Positions 1 to 6,379 of a DNA stretch of 12,862 bases are shown here, piece after piece (position 1 is the stretch's first letter; each line of letters starts with the position of its first letter). The DNA comes from Pseudomonas sp. GTDB taxonomy: Bacteria; Pseudomonadota; Gammaproteobacteria; Pseudomonadales; Pseudomonadaceae. The stretch lies in contig JAPLSD010000067.1 in NCBI GenBank assembly GCA_026398835.1, positions 1 through 12,862 of the forward strand. Direction: 5' to 3'. The notes beneath the pieces were generated by a model, which was not told where the DNA came from, ran no database searches, and was given only the letters and a program-made list of their open reading frames with translations. The translations under genes and the position numbers were made by a program.

Positions 1-1221
1 ACCGGCGTTATCGCGGTATTCCTGAATCGATTTGGCTTTCGGATCGGTATCTTTGAGGTTTTCGCCGTCATACACGCGCATTTTCGAGTAGATATTCGAG
101 TTCTCCGGCTCTTTGAGGCGCGAGAGTACGGTGAACTGGGCAAGCATCTTCAGGGTGTCGGGTGCGCAATGGGCTTTGGCCAGAGAGCTGTTGAACAGCA
201 ACTTGTCGTAGATTTTCACTTCGTCGCTGACGCGCAGGCAATACGGCACTTTGACGATGTAGATCCGGTCGATGAACGCTTCGTTGTTTTTGTTGTTACG
301 GAAGGTGTGCCATTCCGATTCGTTGGAGTGGGCCAGCAAGATACCGGTAAACGGAATGGCCCCCAGGCCTTCGGTACTGTTGTAGTTGCCTTCCTGAGTG
401 GCCGTCAGCAATGGGTGCAGCACCTTGATCGGTGCCTTGAACATTTCGACAAACTCCATCAGGCCCTGGTTGGACCGGCACAGAGCACCTGAGTAGCTGT
501 AGGCGTCGGCGTCGTTCTGCGGGAATTCTTCCAGTTTGCGGATATCGACCTTACCCACCAGAGCAGAAATGTCCTGGTTGTTTTCATCCCCAGGCTCGGT
601 CTTGGCGACAGCGATCTGATTGAGGATCGATGGGTAGAGCTTGACCACCCTGAACTGACTGATATCGCCGCCAAATTCGGCCAGGCGTTTGGTGGCCCAA
701 GGCGACATGATGGTGCTCAGATATCGCCGCGGAATACCGAAGTCTTCTTCGAGGATCTGGCCATCTTCTGTGGCGTTGAACAACCCAAGAGGTGACTCGA
801 AAACAGGTGAGCCCTTGATGGCGTAAAAGGGTACTTTCTCTATTAACTGTTTCAGCTTCTCGGCCAGGGACGATTTACCACCACCGACCGGGCCAAGCAG
901 ATAGAGGATCTGTTTCTTCTCTTCCAGGCCCTGAGCGGCGTGACGGAAATACGAGACGATCTGGTCGATGCATTCTTCCATGCCATGGAAGTCTTCAAAG
1001 GCCGGATAGCGGCGGATCACCTTGTTGGAAAATATTCGCGACAGTCGCGAGTTGGCGGAAGTATCCAACAATTCCGGTTCGCCGATTGCCAATAGCAAGC
1101 GTTCGGCTGAAGAGGCGTAGGCGCTGCGATCCTTTTTGCACAGCTCCAGATACTCTTGCAGCGTGAGTTCTTCCTGGCGTGTGGACTCGAAACGTTGTTG
1201 GAAGTGGCTAAAAATACTCAT
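1..1221 (-). CDS. prkA: PrkA family serine protein kinase, N-terminal 407 residues (runs off the left edge)
   Basis: This is the start of a PrkA/YeaG-type serine protein kinase, a cytoplasmic protein with an AAA-like P-loop module followed by a kinase-like C-terminal region. The reading frame is open from an ATG at 1221 to the window edge, giving 407 residues; family members are about 640, so roughly the last third is missing. The N-terminus begins MSIFSHFQQRFESTRQEE. A Walker A motif, GPVGGGKS, sits at residues 110-117. The sequence around residues 118-400 matches the PrkA AAA domain in composition and recognisable blocks, for example the HSNESEWHTFRNNKNNEAF region. The start is supported by a GAGGTG ribosome binding site about 6 bases upstream. 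In Pseudomonas and enterics prkA usually heads a stress or stationary-phase operon with a yeaH-like gene and a spoVR-like gene, which would lie to the left of this window. A possible promoter and several hairpins lie in the upstream 296 bp. Confidence 0.95.
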   Translation of the reverse strand, partial: MSIFSHFQQRFESTRQEELTLQEYLELCKKDRSAYASSAERLLLAIGEPELLDTSANSRLSRIFSNKVIRRYPAFEDFHGMEECIDQIVSYFRHAAQGLEEKKQILYLLGPVGGGKSSLAEKLKQLIEKVPFYAIKGSPVFESPLGLFNATEDGQILEEDFGIPRRYLSTIMSPWATKRLAEFGGDISQFRVVKLYPSILNQIAVAKTEPGDENNQDISALVGKVDIRKLEEFPQNDADAYSYSGALCRSNQGLMEFVEMFKAPIKVLHPLLTATQEGNYNSTEGLGAIPFTGILLAHSNESEWHTFRNNKNNEAFIDRIYIVKVPYCLRVSDEVKIYDKLLFNSSLAKAHCAPDTLKMLAQFTVLSRLKEPENSNIYSKMRVYDGENLKDTDPKAKSIQEYRDNAG

Positions 1222-1278
1222 GACGTCACCTCGCTCGATACGTGGAGCCGACGCCGGATCAGTCAGTCGAGTGCTGGT

Positions 1279-1374
1279 GCAACTGAAATCCAGTTGCTAT
1301 GTACCCCCCAGAACACTTTCAAAGCTATTGACCTTGAAAGTTAATACCGATGACCCGCCCGCCGGTGTACCGGC
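1279..1374 (-). promoter_or_regulatory. prkA leader with three inverted repeats
   Basis: The region just upstream of prkA holds three inverted repeats in a row. The first is GCAACTG/CAGTTGC at 1279-1285 and 1291-1297, with a 5-nt loop. The second is ACTTTCAA/TTGAAAGT at 1315-1322 and 1334-1341, with an 11-nt spacer. The third is GCCGGT/ACCGGC at 1361-1366 and 1369-1374. All arms are perfect. If transcription starts near 1397, all three lie in the 5' untranslated RNA of prkA. They could be RNA hairpins or protein-binding sites; the sequence alone does not decide, and no known riboswitch is recognised. Confidence 0.4.
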
Positions 1375-1403
1375 TCTCCCCTGATTTGGATGGCCTGTTG
1401 GTA

Positions 1404-1430
1404 AGGATAGTTCGGAATCCGAGAGGTCAA
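1404..1430 (-). promoter_or_regulatory. Candidate prkA promoter (sigma-S-like -10)
   Basis: On the minus strand TTGACC (1430-1425) is followed, after 15 bases, by TATCCT (1409-1404), within the string CTATCCTTA. The extended -10 resembles the sigma-S preference (CTATACTTA), and the -35 is a good sigma-70-type hexamer, but the 15-base spacing is short. Start of transcription would fall near 1397, leaving a leader of about 175 nt before the prkA ATG. PrkA genes are known to be induced under stress or stationary phase in related bacteria, which makes a sigma-S promoter plausible; this remains inference. Confidence 0.3.
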
Positions 1431-1478
1431 GGCGCAATGCGCAATTAGTTCTGGCTGACCGTTCGTCAGTCATGGCTA

Positions 1479-1501
1479 CAGCCCACGGGGGGCATGGGCT
1501 G
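1479..1501 (-). terminator. Hairpin after glpE, possible weak or factor-assisted terminator
   Basis: A perfect 7-bp stem, CAGCCCA (1479-1485) with TGGGCTG (1495-1501), encloses a 9-nt loop and begins 16 bases after the glpE stop codon. It is placed where a terminator of the lptD-to-glpE cluster is expected. On the minus strand no U-run follows the stem, so it is not a classical intrinsic terminator. A second, smaller stem (CTGAC/GTCAG, 1455-1469) lies next to it. Confidence 0.3.
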
Positions 1502-1517
1502 GAGCTCTAGAATAAAA

Positions 1518-1847
1518 TTATTCGGGAACGCTTTGCGCGGTTTCCGACGGGTAAGTCGCACGCCATAACTCAAAGCCGCCGTCCAGGCTGTAAACGTCGG
1601 AGAAGCCTTGGCTAATCAGGTATGTCGCAGCACTTTGGCTGGAATTGCCGTGGTAGCAGACCACGACCAATGGCGCATCCAGGTCCGCGTTGCGGATAAA
1701 GTCGGGAATGGAGTGGTTGTCCAGGTGTTGTGAGCCACTGATGTGATTGGCGGCATAGGTCTGTGGGTCGCGAATGTCGACCACGACCGCACCTTGCTCA
1801 CGCAGGGCATGGGCTTGCTCGGGGGGAATGCGTTTGAATTCGCTCAT
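1518..1847 (-). CDS. glpE: Thiosulfate sulfurtransferase GlpE (single-domain rhodanese)
   Basis: This is a single-domain rhodanese of 109 residues, the usual GlpE length (about 108). It transfers sulfane sulfur from thiosulfate to cyanide or other thiol acceptors in the cytoplasm, through a persulfide on the active-site cysteine. That residue is Cys64 in the loop CYHGNSS (64-70), which matches the GlpE-type short loop. Other rhodanese landmarks are [15 protein letters not shown] (22-36) and the C-terminal DGGFELW (89-95). The reading frame is open further upstream to 1988, but the ATG at 1847 is the correct start: it gives the family N-terminus (MSEFKRI) and has an AGGAG ribosome binding site about 8 bases upstream. 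The longer reading would overlap the apaH 3' end. It is the last gene of the cluster, 31 bp behind the ancestral apaH stop. In Pseudomonas the gene is not next to glp glycerol genes, so the name reflects homology and not a glycerol role. Confidence 0.93.
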   Translation of the reverse strand: MSEFKRIPPEQAHALREQGAVVVDIRDPQTYAANHISGSQHLDNHSIPDFIRNADLDAPLVVVCYHGNSSQSAATYLISQGFSDVYSLDGGFELWRATYPSETAQSVPE

Positions 1848-1878
1848 GGCGGGCTCCTGGCTTGGCTGAAAGCGCCCT

Positions 1879-2753
1879 TCAGCGCTTTGCGGTGGCTGGC
1901 AATTGTTCGGGGGCAGAGGGGGCGACGTGCGGCTTGACGTGGCCCTGGGCATCGCACTTGCACTGCAGGCGTTCGCCGGTGTCGACATTCAACAACGTCA
2001 GGGCGCCACCCCAGACACAGCCAGTGTCGAGGGCAAAGATGCCCGGCTCGTTGCATTGGCCTTCAAGGGCTGCCCAGTGGCCGTCTTCAGGCCTTTGGTC
2101 TTGCGTTCCTTGTGCTGGAACCACGGTGCATAACCGGGGGGCGCGGTATCTACGCCATCCTTGCCTTTGAGGTCGAGTTTGCCCTCGCTGGTGCAAAAGC
2201 GCATGCGAGTGAAATAGTTGGTGATCACCCGTAGGCGAGCGGTACCTTTGAGGTCGCTGTCCCATTTCAAGGGCTCATTGCCGTACATACCATCGAGGTA
2301 AGGGGCAAAGAGGTTGTCGTCATGTAACGCCTCTTCGACTTCGGCGGCGCACTTCAAGGCTTTCTTTAGCGTCCATTGCGGCGGTATGCCTGCGTGGACC
2401 AATACTATCTCGCGCTGTTCGTCGTAGTGCATCAGCTTTTGCTGGCGCAGCCATTCAAGTAGCTCGTTGCGATCCGGTGCTTCGAGGATCTCGCGCAAGG
2501 TATCGGCTTTCTTCAAGCGCTCGATATTTTGCCCGACTGCCAGCAGGTGCAGATCATGGTTGCCCAGAACGCACACCAGCGATTCGCGGATGCTGTAAAG
2601 AAAACGCAGGGTTTCCAGCGACTGTGGACCACGGTTGACCAGGTCACCCACCAGCCAGAGGCGATCCTTGGCAGGATCGAAGGCAACCTGCTTGAGCAGG
2701 CATTGCAGCGGTTCGAGGCAGCCTTGCAGGTCGCCGACGGCATACACTGCCAT
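1879..2753 (-). pseudogene. apaH: ApaH, symmetric Ap4A hydrolase, frameshifted
   Basis: ApaH hydrolyses diadenosine tetraphosphate to two ADP. The ATG at 2753 opens a frame with the metallophosphatase motifs GDLQG (7-11), GDLVNRG (36-42), GNHD (64-67) and HAG (120-122). ApaH homology stops at Lys223 (2085-2087). That frame then adds 28 unrelated residues and ends at 1998, giving a 251-residue protein. The conserved remainder, starting [10 protein letters not shown] and containing LDTGCVWGG, continues in another frame from 2082 to a stop at 1879. The family reads K-I-I/V-F-G-H-W here; this sequence has the Lys, two stray bases, then GHW, so three residues are missing and the frame changes, as a 7-bp deletion would do. 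An intact gene would encode about 293 residues. The product lacks the GH(W) metal-ligand histidine, so it is probably inactive. The start overlaps the apaG stop (TGATG), indicating coupled translation. A sequencing or assembly error is the main alternative. Confidence 0.85.
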
Positions 2754-3133
2754 CAGTGCAGGGCTCCGGGCACCGCAAGGCGGAAGGGCGCGATGATGGC
2801 GTCGAAGCGTTTACCGTCTTTGGCGAGCATTTGGTAGCTACCCTGCATGGTGCCAACTCGGCTGGTCATCACAGTGCCGCTGCTATAGGTATGGCTTTTG
2901 CCAACCTCAATCAACGGTTGTTCGCCGACTACGCCAGCACCACGGACCTCCTCGACATGCCCATCGCCATCGGTAATGACCCAGTGCCGCGAGAGCAATG
3001 TTGCAGGCATCTGGCCATTATTCTGGATGGTAATGGTGTAGGCGAAGGCAAATCGATTTTGCTCGGGTTGCGATTGTTCTGCCAGAAAGCGGGTGACGAC
3101 GCTGACGTCGATCTGATAACGAGGATCGGACAT
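2753..3133 (-). CDS. apaG: ApaG domain protein (CorD)
   Basis: This 126-residue protein is a stand-alone ApaG domain (family length about 125). It has a fibronectin-III-like beta fold and the conserved glycine-rich segment GAGVVGEQP at residues 65-73, followed by the typical [18 protein letters not shown] core around 85-102. Its biochemical role is not settled. In Salmonella the homologue CorD was linked to Mg2+/Co2+ efflux through CorA, and the fold suggests ligand or protein binding. The gene sits directly upstream of apaH, and its TGA overlaps the apaH ATG by one base (TGATG), the conserved apaG-apaH arrangement. The start at 3133 has only a weak AAGG about 9 bases upstream; it is chosen because the N-terminus [10 protein letters not shown] matches the family. 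The 122-bp spacer before it carries a large dyad. Confidence 0.93.
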   Translation of the reverse strand: MSDPRYQIDVSVVTRFLAEQSQPEQNRFAFAYTITIQNNGQMPATLLSRHWVITDGDGHVEEVRGAGVVGEQPLIEVGKSHTYSSGTVMTSRVGTMQGSYQMLAKDGKRFDAIIAPFRLAVPGALH

Positions 3134-3196
3134 GCAAAAGGCCTTAAAAGCAAAGCGGAGCGCGGGACATAACTGATGGGATCAGTCTAGGCCAAG

Positions 3197-3241
3197 TATC
3201 GGGTAGTAAACCAGACATGGCGTCTGGTGTCTTACCCGATA
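3197..3241. repeat. 45-bp interrupted dyad in the rsmA-apaG spacer
   Basis: A symmetric structure is centred near 3219. The outer arms TATCGGGTA (3197-3205) and TACCCGATA (3233-3241) are perfect over 9 bp. The inner arms ACCAGAC (3210-3216) and GTCTGGT (3222-3228) are perfect over 7 bp, with a 5-base loop. A 4x4 internal bulge separates the two stems. In the minus-strand transcript it begins about 14 nt after the rsmA stop. There is no U-run behind it, so it may be a processing or stabilising hairpin, an attenuator or an operator. Confidence 0.6.
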
Positions 3242-3255
3242 ACGATCATGGCGTG

Positions 3256-4074
3256 TCAGCTGGCGCTGGAGATCTCGGCGACTTGCTCGCCGAGCTTGTC
3301 GGCCAGGCGGACAAACGCGGCCAGGTCGAGCTGTTCCGGACGCAGGCTGCCATCGACACCGGCGGCTTCGATCTCGGCGTTGCTGAGCAAGGCTTTGAGT
3401 GTGTTACGAAGGGTTTTGCGGCGTTGGTTAAAGGCTTCGCGAACGACACGTTCCAGCAGGCGATGATCCTTGGCCGGGTGCGGCAGCACGGCATGCGGCA
3501 CCAGGCGGACAATCGCCGAATCGACTTTTGGTGGGGGATTAAACGCACCCGGGCCGACATTGAACAGGTGTTCGACCCGGCAGTGGTACTGAACCATGAT
3601 CGACAGACGGCCCCAATCACCGCCGCCAGGACCCGCTGCCAGACGTTCGACCACTTCCTTTTGCAGCATGAAGTGCATGTCGCGGATCAAACCGGCGTTT
3701 CGCAGCAGGTGGAAGATCAGCGGGGTGGAGATGTTGTACGGCAGGTTGCCGACCACTCGCAGGCTGTTCGGCGCGGGATTGAGGCTGGTGAAGTCAAACT
3801 TCAGAGCGTCGCCTTGATGCAGGTTGAAATTGCTTTTGCCGGCGAACTGCTGATTGAGGATCGGGATCAGGTCCTTGTCCAGTTCAACCACATCCAGTTG
3901 CGCGCCGCTGTTGAGCAGGCCTTCGGTCAGCGCACCCTGGCCCGGGCCGATTTCCAGCAAGCGGTCTTCAGGGCGGGCGTGAATGGCGCGCAGGATGCGG
4001 TCGATCACGCCGGCATCGTGCAGGAAGTTCTGGCCGAAGCGCTTGCGCGCCCGGTGTTGGTAATGCTCGGTCAT
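3256..4074 (-). CDS. rsmA: 16S rRNA (adenine(1518)-N6/adenine(1519)-N6)-dimethyltransferase
   Basis: RsmA (KsgA) uses S-adenosylmethionine to dimethylate two adjacent adenines in helix 45 near the 3' end of 16S rRNA, a late checkpoint of 30S ribosome assembly. The 272-residue length is normal. Visible motifs are the N-terminal KRFGQNFL block (11-18), the SAM-binding EIGPGQG (41-47), VELD (63-66), GDAL (88-91), the catalytic NLPYNIS (110-116) and the FNPPPKVDS segment (178-186). All are characteristic of KsgA/Dim1 enzymes. The ATG lies inside the end of pdxA (4-bp ATGA overlap at 4071-4074), implying translational coupling. The pdxA-rsmA-apaG order is the classic arrangement known from E. coli and Pseudomonas. 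Loss of this enzyme generally gives kasugamycin resistance, hence the older name ksgA. Confidence 0.97.
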   Translation of the reverse strand: MTEHYQHRARKRFGQNFLHDAGVIDRILRAIHARPEDRLLEIGPGQGALTEGLLNSGAQLDVVELDKDLIPILNQQFAGKSNFNLHQGDALKFDFTSLNPAPNSLRVVGNLPYNISTPLIFHLLRNAGLIRDMHFMLQKEVVERLAAGPGGGDWGRLSIMVQYHCRVEHLFNVGPGAFNPPPKVDSAIVRLVPHAVLPHPAKDHRLLERVVREAFNQRRKTLRNTLKALLSNAEIEAAGVDGSLRPEQLDLAAFVRLADKLGEQVAEISSAS

Positions 4075-5060
4075 AAGCGGGTCTCGGCCATCTGGTAGGC
4101 GGTTTCCAAGGCGACTTGCAGGCTGCCGGTGTCGATTTTTCCGCTGCCGGCCAGATCCAGGGCGGTGCCATGGTCGACTGAGGTGCGGATGATCGGCAAG
4201 CCGAGGGTCACGTTGACTGCGGCACCGAAACCTTTGTACTTGAGTACGGGCAAGCCCTGGTCGTGGTACATCGCCAGCACTGCGTCGCAGTGCTCCAGAT
4301 ATTTGGGGGTAAACAGAGTGTCGGCAGGCAGGGGGCCGCGTAGATCCATGCCCTCACTGCGCAGACGCTCTAAGGTGGGTTCGATAATGTCGATTTCTTC
4401 ATGGCCCAGATGTCCGCCTTCGCCGGCATGGGGGTTGAGCCCGCAGACCAGAATGCGCGGTTGGGCAATGCCGAATTTTTGTTGCAGGTCGGCGTGCAGG
4501 ATCCGCGTCACTCGCTCCAGGCGTTCCGGGGTGATCGCATCGGCAATCTGTCGCAAGGGCAGGTGAGTGGTGACCAGCGCGACGCGCAGGCCGCGAGTGG
4601 CGAGCATCATGACCACTTGCTGGGTATGCGTCAGGTCGGCGAGAAATTCGGTATGCCCGGAAAAGGCGATGCCGGCCTCGTTGATCACACCCTTGTGCAC
4701 AGGGGCGGTGATCATCCCGGCGAAATGCCCGTCCAGACAGCCTTGGCCGGCTCGAGTCAGGGTTTCCAGTACAAACAACGCATTGGACTTGTCCAGCTGA
4801 CCGGCAATGACCTTGCTCTGCAGTGGGGTGTCCCAGACATACAGGCTGTTGGCTGGAGCGGGTTGATCCGGCCAGCGATCCGGTGTGACCGACAGCAGGT
4901 CGACAACCACGCCCAACTGCGCGGCCCGCTCAAGGAGCAGGTCGCGGTTGGTAATGGCAATCAGGGGATGTGGCTGGGGTTGCGAGGCGAGTAGCAGGCA
5001 CAGGTCAGGACCTATGCCGGCCGGCTCGCCGGGTGTCAGCGCGAAACGTTTGGGGTTCAC
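4071..5060 (-). CDS. pdxA: 4-hydroxythreonine-4-phosphate dehydrogenase
   Basis: PdxA catalyses the NAD-dependent oxidation of 4-phosphohydroxy-L-threonine in the DXP-dependent pathway to pyridoxal 5'-phosphate; the product then condenses with deoxyxylulose phosphate through PdxJ. The 329 residues match the family length. The N-terminus shows TPGEPAGIG (9-17), a SGHTEFL block lies at 134-140, and the three divalent-metal-binding histidines are in place: His166 in TTHLPL, His211 in NPHAGEGG and His266 in MYHDQG. These numbers coincide with those known for the E. coli enzyme. The C-terminal [13 protein letters not shown] segment (293-305) is also typical. The start ATG overlaps the surA stop by 4 bp (ATGA, 5057-5060), and the stop overlaps the rsmA start the same way. 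The gene thus probably has no promoter of its own and is expressed from the lptD/surA transcript. Confidence 0.97.
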   Translation of the reverse strand: MNPKRFALTPGEPAGIGPDLCLLLASQPQPHPLIAITNRDLLLERAAQLGVVVDLLSVTPDRWPDQPAPANSLYVWDTPLQSKVIAGQLDKSNALFVLETLTRAGQGCLDGHFAGMITAPVHKGVINEAGIAFSGHTEFLADLTHTQQVVMMLATRGLRVALVTTHLPLRQIADAITPERLERVTRILHADLQQKFGIAQPRILVCGLNPHAGEGGHLGHEEIDIIEPTLERLRSEGMDLRGPLPADTLFTPKYLEHCDAVLAMYHDQGLPVLKYKGFGAAVNVTLGLPIIRTSVDHGTALDLAGSGKIDTGSLQVALETAYQMAETRL

Positions 5061-6379
5061 TTCGGCGCCTGGTCAGCGCCAGGGAGCTTGATTTCAACGT
5101 AGGCTTCGTCACGGATCTGACGCAGCCAGGTTTGCAGCTCTTCGTCGTATTTGCGGTTACGCAGTACGGTCATCGCTTGCTGTTCACGAGCCTGGCTGGT
5201 GCTGTCGGTGGCGCGACGGCCAAGGACTTCCAGTACGTGCCAGCCGTATTGGGTCTTGAACGGTTTGGACAGCTGACCCTGAGGGGCTTTGGCCATCACT
5301 TCGCGGAACTCAGGCACCAGGGAGTTCGGGTCAACCCAGTTCAGGTCGCCGCCGTTAAGCGCGGAACCCGGATCTTCCGAATAGCTTTTCGCCAGCTCGG
5401 CAAAGTCTTCGCCGGCTTCAATCCGGTCGTAGAGTTTCTGAGCCAGGCGCTTGGTTTCTTCTTCGCTACGAATTTCGCTTGGCTTGATCAGGATGTGACG
5501 TACATGTACTTCGTCACGCACCTGAGTCTGGCCGCCGCGTTTTTCCAGGATCTTCAGAATGATGAAGCCGCCCGGTGTGCGCATCGGCTCGGTGATATCG
5601 CCAACCGACATCGAACTCAGCATGCGATCGAACGGTGGTGGCAGTTGCGCGGCTTTACGCCAGCCCATGTCGCCGCCTTCCAGCGCGGTCTCACTAGCGG
5701 ATTTGGCGATTGCCAGTTGACCGAAGTCAGCGCCTTGCTTGAGTTGCTGATAAACATCGGCAGCCTGACGCCCGGCATTCTGAATGGTTGCAGAGTTGGC
5801 GCTTTCCGGTGTCGGAATCAGGATGTTAGCCAGACGAAACTCTTCTGACAGCTGCATCTTGCCCAGGTCCGAGGCGAGGAAGTTTTTCACTTCCTGCTCC
5901 GATACCTGAACACGCTCAGCCACACGGCGCTGACGTACACGGCTAATGATCATCTCGCGACGAACCTGATCACGAGCGTCTTCATAAGACAGGCCATCGT
6001 GAGTCAGGGCGGCGCGGAACTGGTCCACGCTCATTTTGTTGCGCTGGGCAATGGTGCCGATCGCCTGGTTCAGCTCCTCATCGGTGATGCGGATGCCGGA
6101 ACGTTCGCCGATCTGCAGTTGCAGATTCTCGACGATCAGGCGCTCAAGCACCTGCTGGTCCAGTACGCTGGTTGGCGGTACGCCGCCGCCGCGTTTGGCG
6201 ATGGTCTGCTGAACTTCATGAACCCGTTGGTCTAGTTGGCTCTGCATGACCACGTCGTTGTCGACGATGGCTACCACTTTGTCGATGGACTGGACCGCAG
6301 CGTTGGCTGCGGTACCCAGGAACAATGCGCCCAGCATCAGCGGGCGCAGACGATCAGAAAGCTTTGTCTTCACGTTCAC
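5057..6379 (-). CDS. surA: Periplasmic chaperone / peptidyl-prolyl isomerase SurA
   Basis: SurA escorts unfolded outer-membrane proteins, including LptD itself, across the periplasm to the BAM complex. The 440-residue product has a Sec signal peptide (about residues 1-27, ending TAANA), a chaperone N-domain (about 30-175), two parvulin domains (about 180-282 and 290-389) and a C-terminal chaperone helix. The second parvulin domain shows VRHILI (293-298), GGDLNW (343-348) and the YGWHVLEV segment (378-385). The first domain, RLANILI...GGDMGW, is also well preserved. The start is a GTG at 6379 inside the 3' end of lptD, an overlap of 26 bp. An AAGG lies 5 bases before it. A second in-frame GTG at 6373 (giving MKTKLS...) is equally plausible, and the choice does not affect the mature protein. 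Co-transcription with lptD fits SurA's role in LptD assembly. Confidence 0.96.
   Translation of the reverse strand: MNVKTKLSDRLRPLMLGALFLGTAANAAVQSIDKVVAIVDNDVVMQSQLDQRVHEVQQTIAKRGGGVPPTSVLDQQVLERLIVENLQLQIGERSGIRITDEELNQAIGTIAQRNKMSVDQFRAALTHDGLSYEDARDQVRREMIISRVRQRRVAERVQVSEQEVKNFLASDLGKMQLSEEFRLANILIPTPESANSATIQNAGRQAADVYQQLKQGADFGQLAIAKSASETALEGGDMGWRKAAQLPPPFDRMLSSMSVGDITEPMRTPGGFIILKILEKRGGQTQVRDEVHVRHILIKPSEIRSEEETKRLAQKLYDRIEAGEDFAELAKSYSEDPGSALNGGDLNWVDPNSLVPEFREVMAKAPQGQLSKPFKTQYGWHVLEVLGRRATDSTSQAREQQAMTVLRNRKYDEELQTWLRQIRDEAYVEIKLPGADQAPK

Noticed and set aside
1848..1988. Longer start for glpE
   Set aside because: The extension is not rhodanese-like, overlaps the conserved 3' part of apaH in another frame, and the ATG at 1847 has the better ribosome binding site.
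2070..2095. Programmed -1 ribosomal frameshifting to rescue ApaH
   Set aside because: A -1 slip at the Lys codon would reach the GHW frame, but there is no slippery heptamer at the site, and the product would still lack the three conserved residues before GHW.
3166..3195. Promoter for apaG just downstream of the dyad (TTGGCC, 18 bases, TATGTC)
   Set aside because: Both hexamers match the consensus in only about three positions, which is expected by chance.
4970..5848. 292-residue open frame on the plus strand opposite surA/pdxA, and a similar 293-residue frame at 3217-4098 opposite rsmA
   Set aside because: Both are mirror images of real genes with strong family motifs on the other strand; neither has a domain or plausible ribosome binding context.
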